Notes: generated by a model from the letters alone, not told the origin. 64,000 bases of DNA from Gigaspora rosea (GCA_003550325.1 QKWP01000037.1:399865-463864); one strand, 5' to 3'. Positions 48,241-60,457 are shown, numbered from the stretch's first letter. Numbers and translations are program-made.

Positions 48241-49974
48241 TTCAACAATTAAAATCTCCTTAATATAAGCACATCCAATTTCAAAAGTTTTTAGGTAAAA
48301 AAATTATTAATTGAGTAATAAAAAGAAAAAATTAACAAATCTAAAGGCAAAAGATTATTCAAAAAATGAATTTACTTGTCAAATTTTATCAATTAATTAA
48401 TTAATAATTCACCAGTTTAATAATTAATTATTAACATACATAACTGATAAATATTAATTTATTTTATACGCATTAATTTAATACATAAATATAAAGATTA
48501 TTTAAAACAATTATTAAGTTTTCATTTACTGCTTAATTTCATTTTAAATTAAATTTGCAAGTTTTGAATTAGCAAATACTGAAGTAGCAAATACTGATGT
48601 ATAAATTAATTAAATTACAGTAAGTATAAAAAATTAACATTAATCTAAGCACTTAAATAAGGTATACAAATTTACATTAATTCAGTGTGTTAATACAGTA
48701 ATAGGAGGTTTCATAATTAAAATCAGAGTTGATTTTTCCGATTTATAATTCAACATAGTAAAAATACTATTTAAAAAATCCTACTTATTTTCAAAATACG
48801 TCTCTTATTTGTTAGTTATGAAAACCCTAATATAAGTATTTAAATAACTATTTAGTTTATAAAATATTTTTATGTTAATGCTTTATAATTACTGTATTTG
48901 ATTTAAATTTAATTGAAAATAAAAATATTAAGTAATGCGTTTTTGACAATAATATTATTAATTTCTAAATTATAGAAAATGCATTGAAGTGATCAGTTTT
49001 ATCCGTTTTTTCATTGTCATATCCTTGTATTATATTACTTATTGCACTATGTGATAAATGATTTAGAAAAAAAGCTGAAGCTGAATAATTACTAATGAAC
49101 AAATCATTAAACAATAACAGCAATAAGTCTATTTATAATTGCACGAAAGGATTTAATTTAAAACTTACAAATAGTTGTCAACTCCCTGGCTTAGGTCGTT
49201 CTCAATGTGATTATTGAATTAGCAAGTGATTATAATAGTGCTCAAGTATAATTATATTCATAAATATGCGATTTATTACTTAAATGAAATCTTTTTAAGC
49301 ATCATTTTCAATGAGATTAATGAGTGATCGTACTAGTGATCATTTATAACTTTATTGAAATCGATACTTGAGCCGTCCCTATCTTTTATTTATTTTTTTT
49401 ATTATTTATCTAATTCGTCATTAAAATTACAAATATATTCGTTGTTATAATTCGTTCTTCCTGATTATTTATTTTCATTAAAGCTTATTAATTTATTAAT
49501 GCGAAAAGTAAAATAGTAATTTGTTGATGTCAAATTACTTGACCGATATCTTTGAATACTTTATTGATTGTAAAATTTCAGTTATAAAAAAAAGGAGGAT
49601 TGTTGTAAAAAGTTTTTGATTAAAATGAAAAAAAACATTTAATATCTTTCACTAATAAAAAATAATTTTATAAACTTTATTAAGTTACGTATAATCATCA
49701 TAATGATAACCACGCTTAATCAATTTTAAAAATTTTCCACTAAATAAAATATATTTTCCGACACTTTTTTACTCAATGATTGAAGCGTTTGTGAAAGCCT
49801 TAATAATAGTATTTACAACCGCATAAACCAAAATAGCACTTATTTCTTATTGTTTCGAGCTGATTAACAGCATTTATAAAAATAATCTCTTACCCTATTT
49901 AAACGTAATTGTATGACGCTAGTTTAATTTAAATCTAAATTTGAGAAATTACTCCAAATTTCTACTACGCTCAT

Positions 49975-51418
49975 TTATTTACTAATATATTCGGAAAATT
50001 TATTCGTATTATGTATCTTGCTAGTATATACATCATGTGAATGTATTTGTTTATTCGGTCCTGGTCTAATCTTATCATCTTCCAAAATTTGTTTTTTGAT
50101 TTCATTATCGTCTTCTTGATCTATTTCATCTAACCATCGGGTGATTATTTCAATAATTTCTGTTGCAGTAGGTTGCTTATTAAATTCTTTATCCATACAT
50201 TTCGTGGCTAATTTAATATAGCAATCAGGTCCTAAGCATTCGGGTCTTGATCCATTGATTATTCTTGATGCAAGATATTCATCAAACGGAATTCCATCAA
50301 ATGCTCTTCGTCCTGTCGAAATCTCTGTCATGATAACTCCAAGACTGTAAATATCTGATGCTTTAGTATACGGTTGACCAACTAAAACCTCAGGTGCTAT
50401 ATATGGAAGAATACCACAAATTTTTCCTTCCTTTTCACTTTTAGTAAGTCCAAGATCAGTGATATATGCTTGTTGCAATTCTTCTCTTTGCAAAATATTC
50501 CTGTTGTGTAAATCTCTGTGAACGAGTTTTTGTGAATGAATCGACTCAAGATCAAAAGCAATACTGTTCAAAATATTCAATTTATCCCTCCATTCTAATT
50601 GTGATACTTCTACAAGGTTTTGTCGCAACGATCCTTTTGGTGCAAGCTTCATGACAATAATATAATCACCATCATTATTTCTTGACTCCATGACAGTTCA
50701 AGAATGAAGGATTCTCATAACCAATTTCGCAGTAATTCTTTAATTCCTGGATAAATTCTTGCTCATTATCGTTTGAATTACGAACCACTTTAAGAGCAAC
50801 ACTACTCCATGTACTATTAATTCTGTCGAACCAATGTGCAACATATACAGTTGCGAATCCTCCGCTTCCTTTTTCTTTAATATTTCTGAACTCATTATAA
50901 TCAATCCAAGATAATTTAAATCTCTCATCGTCTAATATTCTCTTAAGTTCATGATTGATAGAATCGGGTGATTTATTAGTTTTCAAAAGACTTCTACACT
51001 TTTTGAACCAATAATTTGCACTCTGAATATCTCTCTTTGTACCGACACCGTTCCGATAACAGTTAGCAACGTTATACATTGCTTCTTTAACACCCATATT
51101 GGACGATTTTTTATAGTATTCAAATGCTTTATTATAATCTTGATCAACTCCTTATCCATGTTCATAACGAAAACCAACACTATTCATTCCGTAAGCATTA
51201 CCCAAATCAGCAGATCTTTTACAATATTCAAATGCTTTCTGGTAATTTCTTACTACTCCAGTTCCACAATAAAAACAAAGACTAATATTTTGCATCGCAT
51301 CTGAATTTCCTAACTCAGCTGCTTTCATATAATATTCAAAAGCCTTCTTTTCGTCTTTCTCAACACCAATACCGTCTTCATATCTTAGGCCAAGTTCAAG
51401 AAGTTGATTAGAGTCCAT
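49975..51418 (-). pseudogene. Sel1-repeat protein kinase, copy 5 (two lesions)
   Basis: The frame starts MDSNQLLELGLRYEDGIGVE. About four Sel1 repeats are followed by a kinase domain with glycine loop GSGGFATVY, VALKV, HRDLHNRNIL, DLG and APEVLVGQPYTKASDIYSLG. A TAA at 51152-51154 interrupts the third Sel1 repeat in the position where copy 4 has GAG. Two bases are lost near 50687 (GGAGTCAAG against GGAGTATCAAG in copy 4), shifting the frame inside the N-lobe. The C-terminus runs through RPTATEI-like QPTATEI to SEYISK. The catalytic HRD aspartate and the glycine loop are intact. Confidence 0.9.
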
Positions 51419-51499
51419 TTTTTTTAAAGAAGGAAAAAAAATTTATTCTCTATGTAAAATAAAAACTATAATTATCTGGGGCGTAATGGAGGACATTTA

Positions 51500-51589
51500 A
51501 TGTTAGATCAAAGTGACACAAAGGCTGCGTCAATAGTTGCGGTTTTGATTAACTTATTAGTTGTTTATATTGTTGTATCAAAAATGTAA
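51500..51589 (+). CDS. 29-residue hydrophobic small ORF, copy 2
   Basis: ATG to TAA, same length as the ORF at 45798. It begins MLDQSDTKAA and its hydrophobic part reads SIVAVLINLLVVYIVV, so both replacements (F to L, S to L) keep the hydrophobic character. It lies 81 bp upstream of kinase copy 5 on the opposite strand. No family is recognised and there is no sign of an additional exon that I can defend. Confidence 0.4.
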   Translation: MLDQSDTKAASIVAVLINLLVVYIVVSKM

Positions 51590-51882
51590 CTTAAAAAATT
51601 TTCACGTATGTATGCATGCATATTTGTATTTTAGTGCAACAAAACCAAGATTTAATTAAGATATCGTAGTCATTTATTAAACAAAAAATGTCGAGCTAAT
51701 AATTAACTGTAAACTTCGGATGGCTAGTGTAACGAATTAAAAATTTAATTTTCAAAATTGTAAACATTTTCCTTATATGTATTATTATTCACGGATGTAA
51801 ATAATTCATACTTATATGGTAACAAAGGGAGGCTTGGTGGCTTAAGCACATGAATATTATTTCGGCCACCTTTTGTCAGGGC

Positions 51883-52754
51883 TAGGGATACCGCGGATCT
51901 GCGATAGTATAATATGCGCATAATTCAGATTTTACCGCAGAAGCATATGCGACTGCGATATTCGCATATCAAGATGAATTTCGCATAATTAATAAAGCAT
52001 AATCTGCGCATAAATGGCCGGAATTAAAGATCGAGTAATATCGGGTTCCTATTGGACGCAGCATTTGATTGTACGAAACATAAATTTCATGAAATTTCAG
52101 AATGTTAAGTAATAAAACATATCGTTAAAGTAGTATAAAAATTTAATAAGAAACATATATTAGGACACAAAGTTAATTTTTCGTTTTGCATAACATGGTG
52201 TTCCAAAATTTCAGTTGGCTGGTCGGATATTTTTTTTTTTTTATAATCTACTGTAAATTAATATGCTCATGTTCACACCCAGAAAATTTTAGATTTTTTT
52301 TCGGTTCTATCGGGTAATTCCAGAAAATTAAGGTCACCATCGGGTGACACCGGAGAAAAATTAAATAGCAAAAAATGGAATAATTGACATGATTGAAATT
52401 TAAAAAAAAAGGTCAGCGGGTTATGCAAAACGAAAAATTAACTTTGCGTGGCCTTATACTAAAATTTTGCAGGTAATTTTTTTGTTTGGCGCAAAAGACA
52501 GTTTTGTAAACACGACTCTTTTCGTAATTTTTTATTACACAGATTTTGTGGTTTTATTGGTAAGTTATTGATGGGGGTTCAGTACTTATAATAACGATAA
52601 CGATAAAAATTTAATAACGATAAATTTCACATATTTCTATCTGATCCGCATAATCTGTAGCATAATTTTAAAAAATTTATCGCATAATTCGCATAATTCG
52701 ATGTGTAGAGCAGGCACAAATTGGGGCTTGTCGCAGCAGAAAATTAGATCCCTA
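51883..52754. mobile_element. hAT-type non-autonomous element, 872 bp
   Basis: The element begins TAGGGATACC and ends GATCCCTA, with an exact 8-bp duplication GTCAGGGC at 51875-51882 and 52755-52762. The interior carries CGCATAATTCGCATAA repeats and blocks related to the tandem repeat at 95-490. No transposase frame is present. It is inserted into the left arm of the fold-back element. Confidence 0.88.
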
Positions 52755-52780
52755 GTCAGGGCCCCACCAGGAGTCTAGAC

Positions 52781-53689
52781 ACTTTTGCAGTAACGTGACC
52801 ATCACGTGGTGTGGCGTCCAGGATTATGCGATGCGTTAGGGTAAATTATGCGATGCGATGCGATCGAGGTCAATTTTAATTTGTCACTCGACCCATATCT
52901 CCTCAACTATGAAATACATATATGGGATCTTGCCTCGCTGCTCACGTGGTCCCACAGACATCTATAGTATCTCTAACCGGTCATATATCTACCTCTTCTC
53001 TTTCGATATCCGAGCTGTATAGTCGGGCTATCGAAACGTCATCCGGTATAGACATCCGGGCTATTCCGTTACTCAACCTAAGCCGCCGAAACCTGTTCTC
53101 AGTGGTGGGGGGCGGGTACAAACGACAAAGCTAGACCTGTGTCGAGTTCAGCAGCAAAAACAAAAGATGGAGAACAAATTCCTACTCCTCTTTCCTTAAA
53201 TAACCATCTCCTATGACCTCATCCTTACTCAATTCATTCGCATAACCTCCCACGCAAAACCTCATACACCTCGTCACTAATACCTCATACTCACTCAATC
53301 ATCTCATTAATTCCCACACAATACCTCATACTCAATCATATCATTAATTCCCACACAATACCTCATACTCAATCATATCATTAATTCCCACACAATACCT
53401 CATACTCAATCATATCATTAATTCCCACACAATACCTCATACTCACCTGACCATGGCCTCGGTCCATGGTCTCGTGACAAATGGCTGCCCTGTGACTTCG
53501 TTCACGTGCATCTCAGTTCATTGATTTTCTACGTCGTTAGCCGGGCGATTTTCGACACACCTATCTGCCAATCACAATCCACCCACATGATCATTATGCC
53601 TTTTTTGTTCAATTATGCGAAGCATATGCGATGCGAAAAAATGGTTAATTATGCGCATATTTTCGCATCGCATAATCCTGGACACCCTA
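52781..53689. mobile_element. Probable damaged hAT-type insert in a palindrome centre
   Basis: The right end GGACACCCTA, with GCATCGCATAATCCTGGACA before it, has an inverted partner GTCCAGGATTATGCGATGCG starting near 52829. GTCTAGAC stands next to both limits (52773-52780, 53690-53697), as an 8-bp duplication would. The left terminus is not TAGGG, and 30-odd bases lie between the duplication and the inverted repeat, so the left end is altered or the interpretation is wrong. The GC-richer interior contains the 37-bp tandem repeat. Confidence 0.45.
53306..53447. repeat. 37-bp tandem repeat, about 3.8 copies
   Basis: Copies of ATTAATTCCCACACAATACC plus TCATACTCAATCATATC start at 53306, 53343, 53380 and 53417. 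They are identical apart from the two ends, which points to recent expansion. Confidence 0.92.
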
Positions 53690-54148
53690 GTCTAGACTCC
53701 TGCTGGGGCCGATGAAACCTGGCCAAATTATCACGTGGATCACGAGACTACTACGCCGCAAATGATGGATCTGCCATTTGTGCCATATCGGGTGCTCCTA
53801 CCATATAAGGGTACGTAGGGATGATAGGAATCAGAGTAATAGCATCAATGATAGATAAATTATAAATAATATATAGAACTCTCATGGCATGAAAGCCATA
53901 TTTTTAGTATAGAATAATTTGTTATATAAACGGGGATATCTGCCCCACTTTGTAGGCATGTTCACCATACTCTTTATTAAATATCAATAAAAAGACATTA
54001 TACTCTTCACTTTGATTCTATAAATAATATCATGCACTCTTTCGAATTGCTAAATCACTATACATAAACCCTCTCGCTTATATAAATACTAACAACTACG
54101 ATATACCACAACACAGTTCCGTTAGGGAGTGAAATGTCATATGATCTA

Positions 54149-54610
54149 CAAACATAGTGAAGATCATATAATACAGTAATAAAGATTTTTTGTTGATCAT
54201 TCTGTTTAATAACAAAAACATATAAAATTTTCAATTGAAATAAATCCTGAACTATTCATGAGATACATGCGAAATTATATTTATTAGATTCCTTTTAACA
54301 TTCTCTTTAAAGCAATAGAGCCCTTTTTTTATTTTTCATATAAGTTAAAGCGAAAACTGATTACTAAAACACGATTAATTTTATGACAATAAAAAAAAAG
54401 AGCTCTATTACCATAAAGAGAGCATTAAGTGGAATCTAATAAAGGTATTTTTACTCGTATATCTTTAATAATTCAAAAGTTATTTCAGTTTAAATTTTAT
54501 ATTGATAATGATAATGATCGTAATTAGCAGTCAGAAATAGGTTGCAGATCATGCAGATCATCGGAAAATCTTGATTAGTAAAAATTATTATGTGATCTTC
54601 ACTATGTTTG
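54149..54610. mobile_element. Long-hairpin (fold-back) element, ~462 bp
   Basis: CAAACATAGTGAAGATCA at the left is inverted at the right (TGATCTTCACTATGTTTG, one mismatch nearer the inside). Complementarity continues inward through TATTAGATTCC(T/A)...GCTCTATT arms around 54285-54335 and 54390-54445, leaving a loop of about 60 bp. No target duplication is obvious. Confidence 0.7.
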
Positions 54611-55311
54611 CATTTGTTATGCTAAGTTCCGTGTCTCTGTGCTCACGTGACTCCCTGTCGATAGTTGCTCCGTTAGCCTCGATTTCCGAGAGGTACTTCG
54701 CGGGTTTAATTATAACCCACATTTATAGTAACATAAATTTATTTCGATCTTAGGACACCGGTATCAGATTTTATAGGATCGCCGTCACTTTTTCACTGTC
54801 ACGTGACTATGCTCGAGAATATATACCGGGGTATAGGTTATTATTTTAGTTTTTTAGGGTTGTTAGTTAGCGCGTGATGTTTATTTTATTTTAATTATTT
54901 TTAGTAATAGGTTAAGTGCCTATACCCCGGGTACATTTTAAGGACGCACAAAAACTTCCAAGTTCGTTTAAGTTAGGGTTAGGGTTCCTATAGGGCTTGA
55001 TGTTAGCAAGACGTATAGTAAAATTGCTCAAGGAATTTTTTTTGTAGGGCGAAAGGGAAATAGGCGATTTTTGAAAAAGCGAACGTTTTGTTTTGATCCT
55101 CCGTTGTGCTACATTACATCAAGGCGTGACTTGGTTTGCGCCACACAAAATCACGTAATAGTGAATTTTGATGGGTAGTTGAGATACACAGATACGTAAT
55201 TGATATCATTTGATATTTGTTTATATTTTTTGACAATAAAATTACTATGTGATTATATAGAGGGCGACAATTCGTGATAATCACTGGGTTAACTGTTGTA
55301 AAAGTGTCCCA

Positions 55312-56240
55312 AACAACTAAAATTTAACAGTAAAGTTTTGCAATATATCGTCCAATACTTCTCGATTCGGGAATTAATTGAGAGATTTGAACTCTATAAA
55401 TGTGAAATCGATTATTAAAAATCTCTAATTATCATTATTAAATAAAAAGTTCAAACAATAACTTTTTCTTACCTTTGGCCATCCATATCAATCCAAATTG
55501 CCAATGCAGACTGTTTCTATTAATATCAACACAATCATGTATTACGTCATCTGATCACAAAATCGAATCCTGGATAAATCCAACACTTCAAAATTTCGAA
55601 AACTCAAATGTTTTACCGGCACAAGCGAAGGTGTTAACTGTACACTTTCAAGATGAAACGTCGAAGATTTTGTTATGCTGCCATAATAAACAGAAAAGAT
55701 GATATCAGCTTCATATTATTGAGAATTTTATTGAAATATATTTTTAGAATATCAGATATTTACGTTGCAGGTCTGCAAAAACAGTCTTCCCTCCAACTCC
55801 GGAACAGTATGATAAATTTAAATCTTCTAAAGTAGATGCAAAGGCACAGAGTACTCAGGCCATTCACAATCACCTTTGTCTTAGATAAATTTAATGTTTT
55901 TAGTTCACTAAAGTTAAAATTTTGCATAAATACTTTAATATTTAATTTTGTAAGATAATACATATATTGAATAAATAGAATAAATAATCAAACTTTAAAG
56001 AATAGTAGAATACGATCTCGAATCCGACAGTTTATGACATCAAGATATTCGTGATATCGCAAATCTATAATTTTATATATAATAGTATTAATCAATAGAT
56101 TATTTATTCGTTATAATGCAGATAAAAATTTTTACCACGTAATTAGTTGAATCCATTATCAATGCCAACTCACAATTACGTAGGCTGCTTTTGGTTACAG
56201 ATAAAATTTGGGTATCGCTAATTATTTACAGCAAAGAAAC
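55312..56240 (-). pseudogene. LRR gene B, 5' half only
   Basis: The minus-strand exons match LRR gene A: a FSELKTLNLSKTKVIVNGL segment with, one frame over, CAFASTLEDLNLSYCSGVGG and KTVFADLQ. After a GT...AG-bounded intron (GTAAATATCTGATATTC...) follows an exon resembling the LRR exon of genes A and C. The 3' exons with KYIDVGY and the KDEYYD end are missing, replaced by the composite insertion at 51730-55312. The frameshift between NGLSTL and CAFAST is the same as in A and C. Confidence 0.65.
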
Positions 56241-56582
56241 AATTTTATCTAATATAATAATTGCAAATTACTAGAGATATGAACAATTCAACAATTAAAT
56301 TTTAATTATTTTTATAACAACATCTAATATTTTAATAATATTTACAAAAAAATTTAACCAAGTTTGTAAATCTCTTGAATATAAGCACATCCAATTTGCA
56401 AAAGTTTTTAGGTAAAAAAATTATTGATTGAATAATAAAAAAAAAAATTAACAAATCTAAAGACAAAAGATTATTCAAAAAATGAATTTACTTGTCAAAT
56501 TTTATCAATTAATTAACTAATAATTCACCAAGATCTAATAATTAATTATTAAATCCATAACTGATAAATATTAATTTATTTT

Positions 56583-56937
56583 CGAGATTACTAAAACGCA
56601 CCACTGGTGTTCAACACCACAATGATTTTCACCAATCAAATTTTTTAAATGCAGTGTAACGTAAAGATCAGGTGTAACATAAAATTTTTGTTTTGTTGGT
56701 ATTTTTTTTAAAAAATACCTTCTAACTCAAAATTTTATATATGAAACCACCTTTTTTTTTTAAAAAAAAACACCCATGTGAAATTTTACAATATACTATG
56801 CCTCACCCTAACCCTAACTATTAACTCTAACTTAACATTTATTAGTTTTAACTTTTATTTATTTTTTTTTTGTTTATTTTTTTGATATTGATCTTCATAC
56901 TGGTGTTGAACACCAGTGGTGCGTTTTAACAATCTTG
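56583..56937. mobile_element. 355-bp inverted-repeat transposon with known empty site
   Basis: The 37-bp terminal inverted repeats begin C(G/A)AGATT and share TAAAACGCACCACTGGTGTT and CAACACCA; they differ at three positions. TTTATTTT flanks the element at 56575-56582 and 56938-56945. The same place in unit 2 (near 48465-48480) reads AATTTATTTTATACG with one TTTATTTT, giving a direct empty-site proof. Eight-bp duplications fit hAT or P-type elements; the CAAGATT terminus is not hAT-like, so the superfamily is left open. The interior has no ORF and includes CCCTAACCCTAAC. Confidence 0.9.
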
Positions 56938-58386
56938 TTTATTTTATACGCATTAATTTAATACGTAATTATAAAGATTATTTAAAAATTATTAAGTTTT
57001 CATTTACTGCTTAATTTCATTTTAAATTCAATTTGCAAGCTTTGAATTAGCAAATACTAAAGTAGCAAGTACTGATGTATAAATTATTTAAATTACAGTA
57101 AGTATAAAAAATGAACATTAATCTAAGCACTTAAATAAGGTATTAAATTTACATTAATTTAGTGTTTCATAATTAAATTCAGATTTATAATTCAACATAG
57201 TAAAAATTTTATTTAAAAATCCCACTTATTTTCAAAATATGTCACTTATTTGTTAATTATGAAGCACCTAATGTAAGTATTTAAATAACCATTTAATTCA
57301 TTGATTTAAATTTAATTGAAAATAAAAATATTAAGTAATTCGTTTTTGATAATGATATTATTAATCTCTAAATTATAGAAATGCGCATTGAAGTGATCAG
57401 TTATATCCGTTTTTTCATTGTCATTCCTTGGATTATATTACTTATTGCGCAACGCGGTAAATGATTTAGAAAAAAACTGGATAATTACTAATGAACAAAT
57501 CATTAAACAATAACAGCAATAAGTCTATTTATAATTGCACGAAAGTATTTAATTTAAAACTTACAGATTGTTGGCTTAACATTTTCAACTCCTTGGCTTA
57601 AGTCGTTCTCAATGTGATTACTGAATTAGCAAGTGATATAATAGTGCTCAAGTATAATTATATTTATAAATATGCGATTTATGACGTAAATGAAATCTTT
57701 AAGGCAACATTTTCAATGAGATTAATGAGTGATCGTACTACTGTACTAGTGCTCATTTATTATGATCACTTCAAATAATCATTGAAATCGATACTTGAGC
57801 CGTCCTTATCTTATAATTTATTTTTTTATTATTTATCAAATTCGTCATTAAAATTACTAATATATTCGTTGTTCTAATTCGGTCTTCCCGATTTTTTATT
57901 TTCATTAATGCTTATTAATACGAAAAGTAAAATATTAATTTGTTGATGTCAAAATTGCTTGAACGATATCTTTGAATACTTTATTAATGTCAGTTATAAA
58001 AAAATGAGGATCGTTGCAAAGGGTTTTGATTAAAATGAAAAACACATTTAATACCTTTCACTAATAAAAAATAATTTTATTACGCAATAAACTTTATTAA
58101 GTTACGTATAATCATCATAATGATAACCACGCTTAATCAATTTTAAATATTTTCCACTAAATAAAATATATTTTTCGACACTTTTTTACTCAATGATTGA
58201 GGCGTTTAAGAAAGCCTTAATAATAGTATTTACATCCGCATAAACCAAAATAGTACTTATTTCTTATTTGTTCGAGCTGATTAACTGCATTTATAGAAAT
58301 TATTTCTTACCCAATTTAAACGTAATTGATGAAGCTAGTTTAATTTAAATCTAAATTTGAGAAATTACTCGAAATTTCTACTACAC

Positions 58387-59831
58387 TCATTGATTTACTA
58401 ATATATTCGGAATATTTATTCGTTTCATATATCTTGCTAGTACTGTATATACATCATGTGAATGTATTTGTTTATTCGGTTCTGGTTTAATCTTATCATC
58501 TTCCAAAATTTGTTTTTTGATTTCATTATCGTCTTCTTGATCTATTACATCTAACCAGAGAGTGACTATTTCAATAATTTCTATTGCAGTAGGTCGTTTA
58601 TTAAATTCTTTATCTATACATTTCGTAGCTAATTTAATATAGCCATCAGGTCCTAAACATTTAGGTCTTGTTCCATCGATAATTCTTGTTACAAGATATT
58701 CATCAAACGGAATTCCATCAAATGCTCTTTGTCCGGTTGAAATCTCTATCATAATAACTCCAAGACTTTAAATATCTGATGCTTTAGTATACGGTTGACC
58801 AACTAAAACCTCAGGTGTTATATATGTAAGAATACCACAAATTTTTCCTTCCTTTTCATTTTTAGAAAGTCCAATATCAGTGATATATGCGCATCTCCTT
58901 GCAAAATATTCCCGCTGTGTAAATCTCTGTGAACGAGTTCCTGCGAATGAATTGACTCAAAATCAATAACTATACCATTCAAAATATTTCATTTATCTCT
59001 CCATTCCAATTGTGATACTTCTACAAGGTTTTGTCATAACGAACCTTTTGGTGCAATCCCCATAACAATAATATAATCACCATCATCATTTCTTGACACT
59101 CCATCACATTCCAAGAACGAAGGATTTTCATAACCAATTTCACAGTAATTTTTCAATTCCTCGATAAATTCTTGCTCATTTTCGTTTGAATTACGAATCA
59201 CCTTAAGTGCAACATATTTCCATCTATTATTAATTCTGTCGAACCAATTTGCACTATATACAGTTGCGAATCCTCCCTTTCCTTTTTCTCTGATATCTTT
59301 GAACTCATTATAATTAATCCAAGAAAATTTAAATTTCTCATCGTCTAATATTTTCTTAAGTTCAGGATTGATATAATCTGGCGATTTATTAATTTTCAAA
59401 TAATTTTATATTTCGTGAACCAATAATTTGCACTCTGAATTCTCTCTTTGTGCCGATCCCGTTTCGATAACATCGAGCAACATTATACATCGCCGATTTT
59501 GAACCGCTCATATTGGCCGATTTTTTATAGTATTCAAATCTTTATTATAATCCTGATCAACTCCTTCTCCATGTTCATAACATGCACCAACACTATTTAT
59601 TCCATTAACATCACAAAAATCAGCAGATCTTTTACAATATTCAAATGATTTCTGGTAATTTCTTTCTACTCCAGTTCCATAATAATAACAATTACTAACA
59701 TTTACCATCGCAGTTGAATTTCCTAACTCAGATGCTTTCATATAATATTCAAAAGCCTTCTTTTCGTCTTTCTCAACACCAATACCATGCCGATAATTGT
59801 ATCCAAGTGTAAAAAGTTGTTCAGGGTCCAT
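58387..59831 (-). pseudogene. Sel1-repeat protein kinase, copy 6 (heavily broken)
   Basis: The start is MDPEQLFTLGYNYRHGIGVE. The Sel1 repeats break near 59538 (two bases lost), and the linker between 59400 and 59500 has several small deletions and a stop. The N-lobe reads GKGGFATVY and VALKV, with the ENPSFLECDGV segment intact. Around 58880-58890 about ten bases are missing next to the DLG region; HRD and HSGNIL are still readable. A TAA at 58768-58770 replaces a tyrosine codon of DIYSLG. The C-terminal tail matches copies 4 and 5 and ends ILVNQ. Lesions are not shared with copies 4 or 5. Confidence 0.88.
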
Positions 59832-59902
59832 TTTTTTTGAAGACAGCATTCACTAAATAAAACGAAACCTCAATTGTCTTGGGCGTAACGGAGGACATTT
59901 AA

Positions 59903-59993
59903 ATGTTTGATCAAAGTGGCACAAAAGCTGCGTCAATAGTTGCGGTTTTGATTAACTCATTTAGTTGTCTATATTGTTGTATCAAAAATGTAA
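59903..59993 (+). pseudogene. 29-residue small ORF, copy 3 (frameshifted)
   Basis: It matches the ORFs at 45798 and 51500 for the first 19 codons (one D to G change), then has one extra T near 59961 that shifts the frame before the end of the hydrophobic stretch. It lies 72 bp from the start of kinase copy 6, divergent, and is the only one of the three copies with an indel. Confidence 0.5.
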
Positions 59994-60457
59994 TTAAAAA
60001 ATTTTCACGCATGTATGCATGCATATTTGTATCACAAAACCAAAATTTTATTAATGAAGTTATAATCATTTATTAAACAAAAAATGTCGTGCTAATAATT
60101 TAACTTTAGGCTTTGGATGGCTAGTATTGCTTAATGTTGTCCCGGTTCTAATCTGTATCATCGAAATTTTGGAGATGTCTCATTGTAGATCTGTATAGGA
60201 TAATAAACTTGCTGAAATTTATTAAAGATAGAGGGTCGTCACAAAGAAAGTCACCAGCTACAAGTAAAAGAATAGTAATTACAAAGGTGGTGCTTCGTAA
60301 ACACAATCTTCATTATAACTATACTTTATTTACCTGTTACTGAAGGCAGCTAAAAGTCTTTAATGCAATTTTAATGCTCTAATCCTTTTTAAATAATATG
60401 CTTAGCATTTATATATATGACCAGAGAATTTCTGCATGCCAAAAACGTAGGCTTTTT

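Larger units (their letters stand above)
42890..48389. repeat. Array 2, unit 1
   Basis: The unit starts with the block ATAAATATTAATTTATTTT, which recurs near 48450 and 56565. It contains ~1.3 kb of AT-rich spacer, kinase relic 4, the small plus-strand ORF, and LRR relic A. A 3'-only LINE stub sits in the spacer at 44151-44199. Confidence 0.8.
51811..53809. mobile_element. Fold-back element carrying nested insertions
   Basis: Left sequence CTTATATGGTA, then CACATGA, TATTTCGGCCA and GGCCCCACCAGGAGTCTAGAC, reappears inverted at the right end (CTTATATGGTA, CACGTGA, ATTTGGCCA, GGCCCCAGCAGGAGTCTAGAC). The inner 21-bp arms are 52760-52780 and 53690-53710, differing at one base and meeting in the palindrome GTCTAGAC. 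If later insertions are removed, the arms would nearly touch. Its own target duplication is not clear. Confidence 0.55.
51730..55312. mobile_element. Composite insertion replacing half of LRR gene B
   Basis: The left break follows GGATGGCTAG (unit 1 equivalent near 45992). The right break precedes CAACTAAAATTTA (unit 1 equivalent near 47262). The block starts TGTAACGAATT and, outside the nested elements, has LTR-like traits: ATATAAACGGGG near 53933, CAATAAAAAGACATTA near 53987, and ACAACACAGTTCCG near 54110. I could not define both ends of an LTR. It contains the fold-back element 51811-53809 with its nested elements and a hairpin element at 54149-54610. Confidence 0.5.
48390..56509. repeat. 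Array 2, unit 2
   Basis: This unit is homologous to unit 1 of the same array but extended. Spacer, kinase relic 5, the small ORF and the 5' half of an LRR gene are present. About 1.27 kb, equivalent to 45993-47262 of unit 1, is replaced by unrelated DNA at ~51730-55312 filled with nested elements. It preserves empty sites for the LINE stub at 44151 and the MITE at 56583. Confidence 0.8.

Noticed and set aside
53306-53447. Regular 37-bp repeats considered as a CRISPR array
   Set aside because: The copies are directly adjacent with no unique spacers, and the surroundings are eukaryotic.
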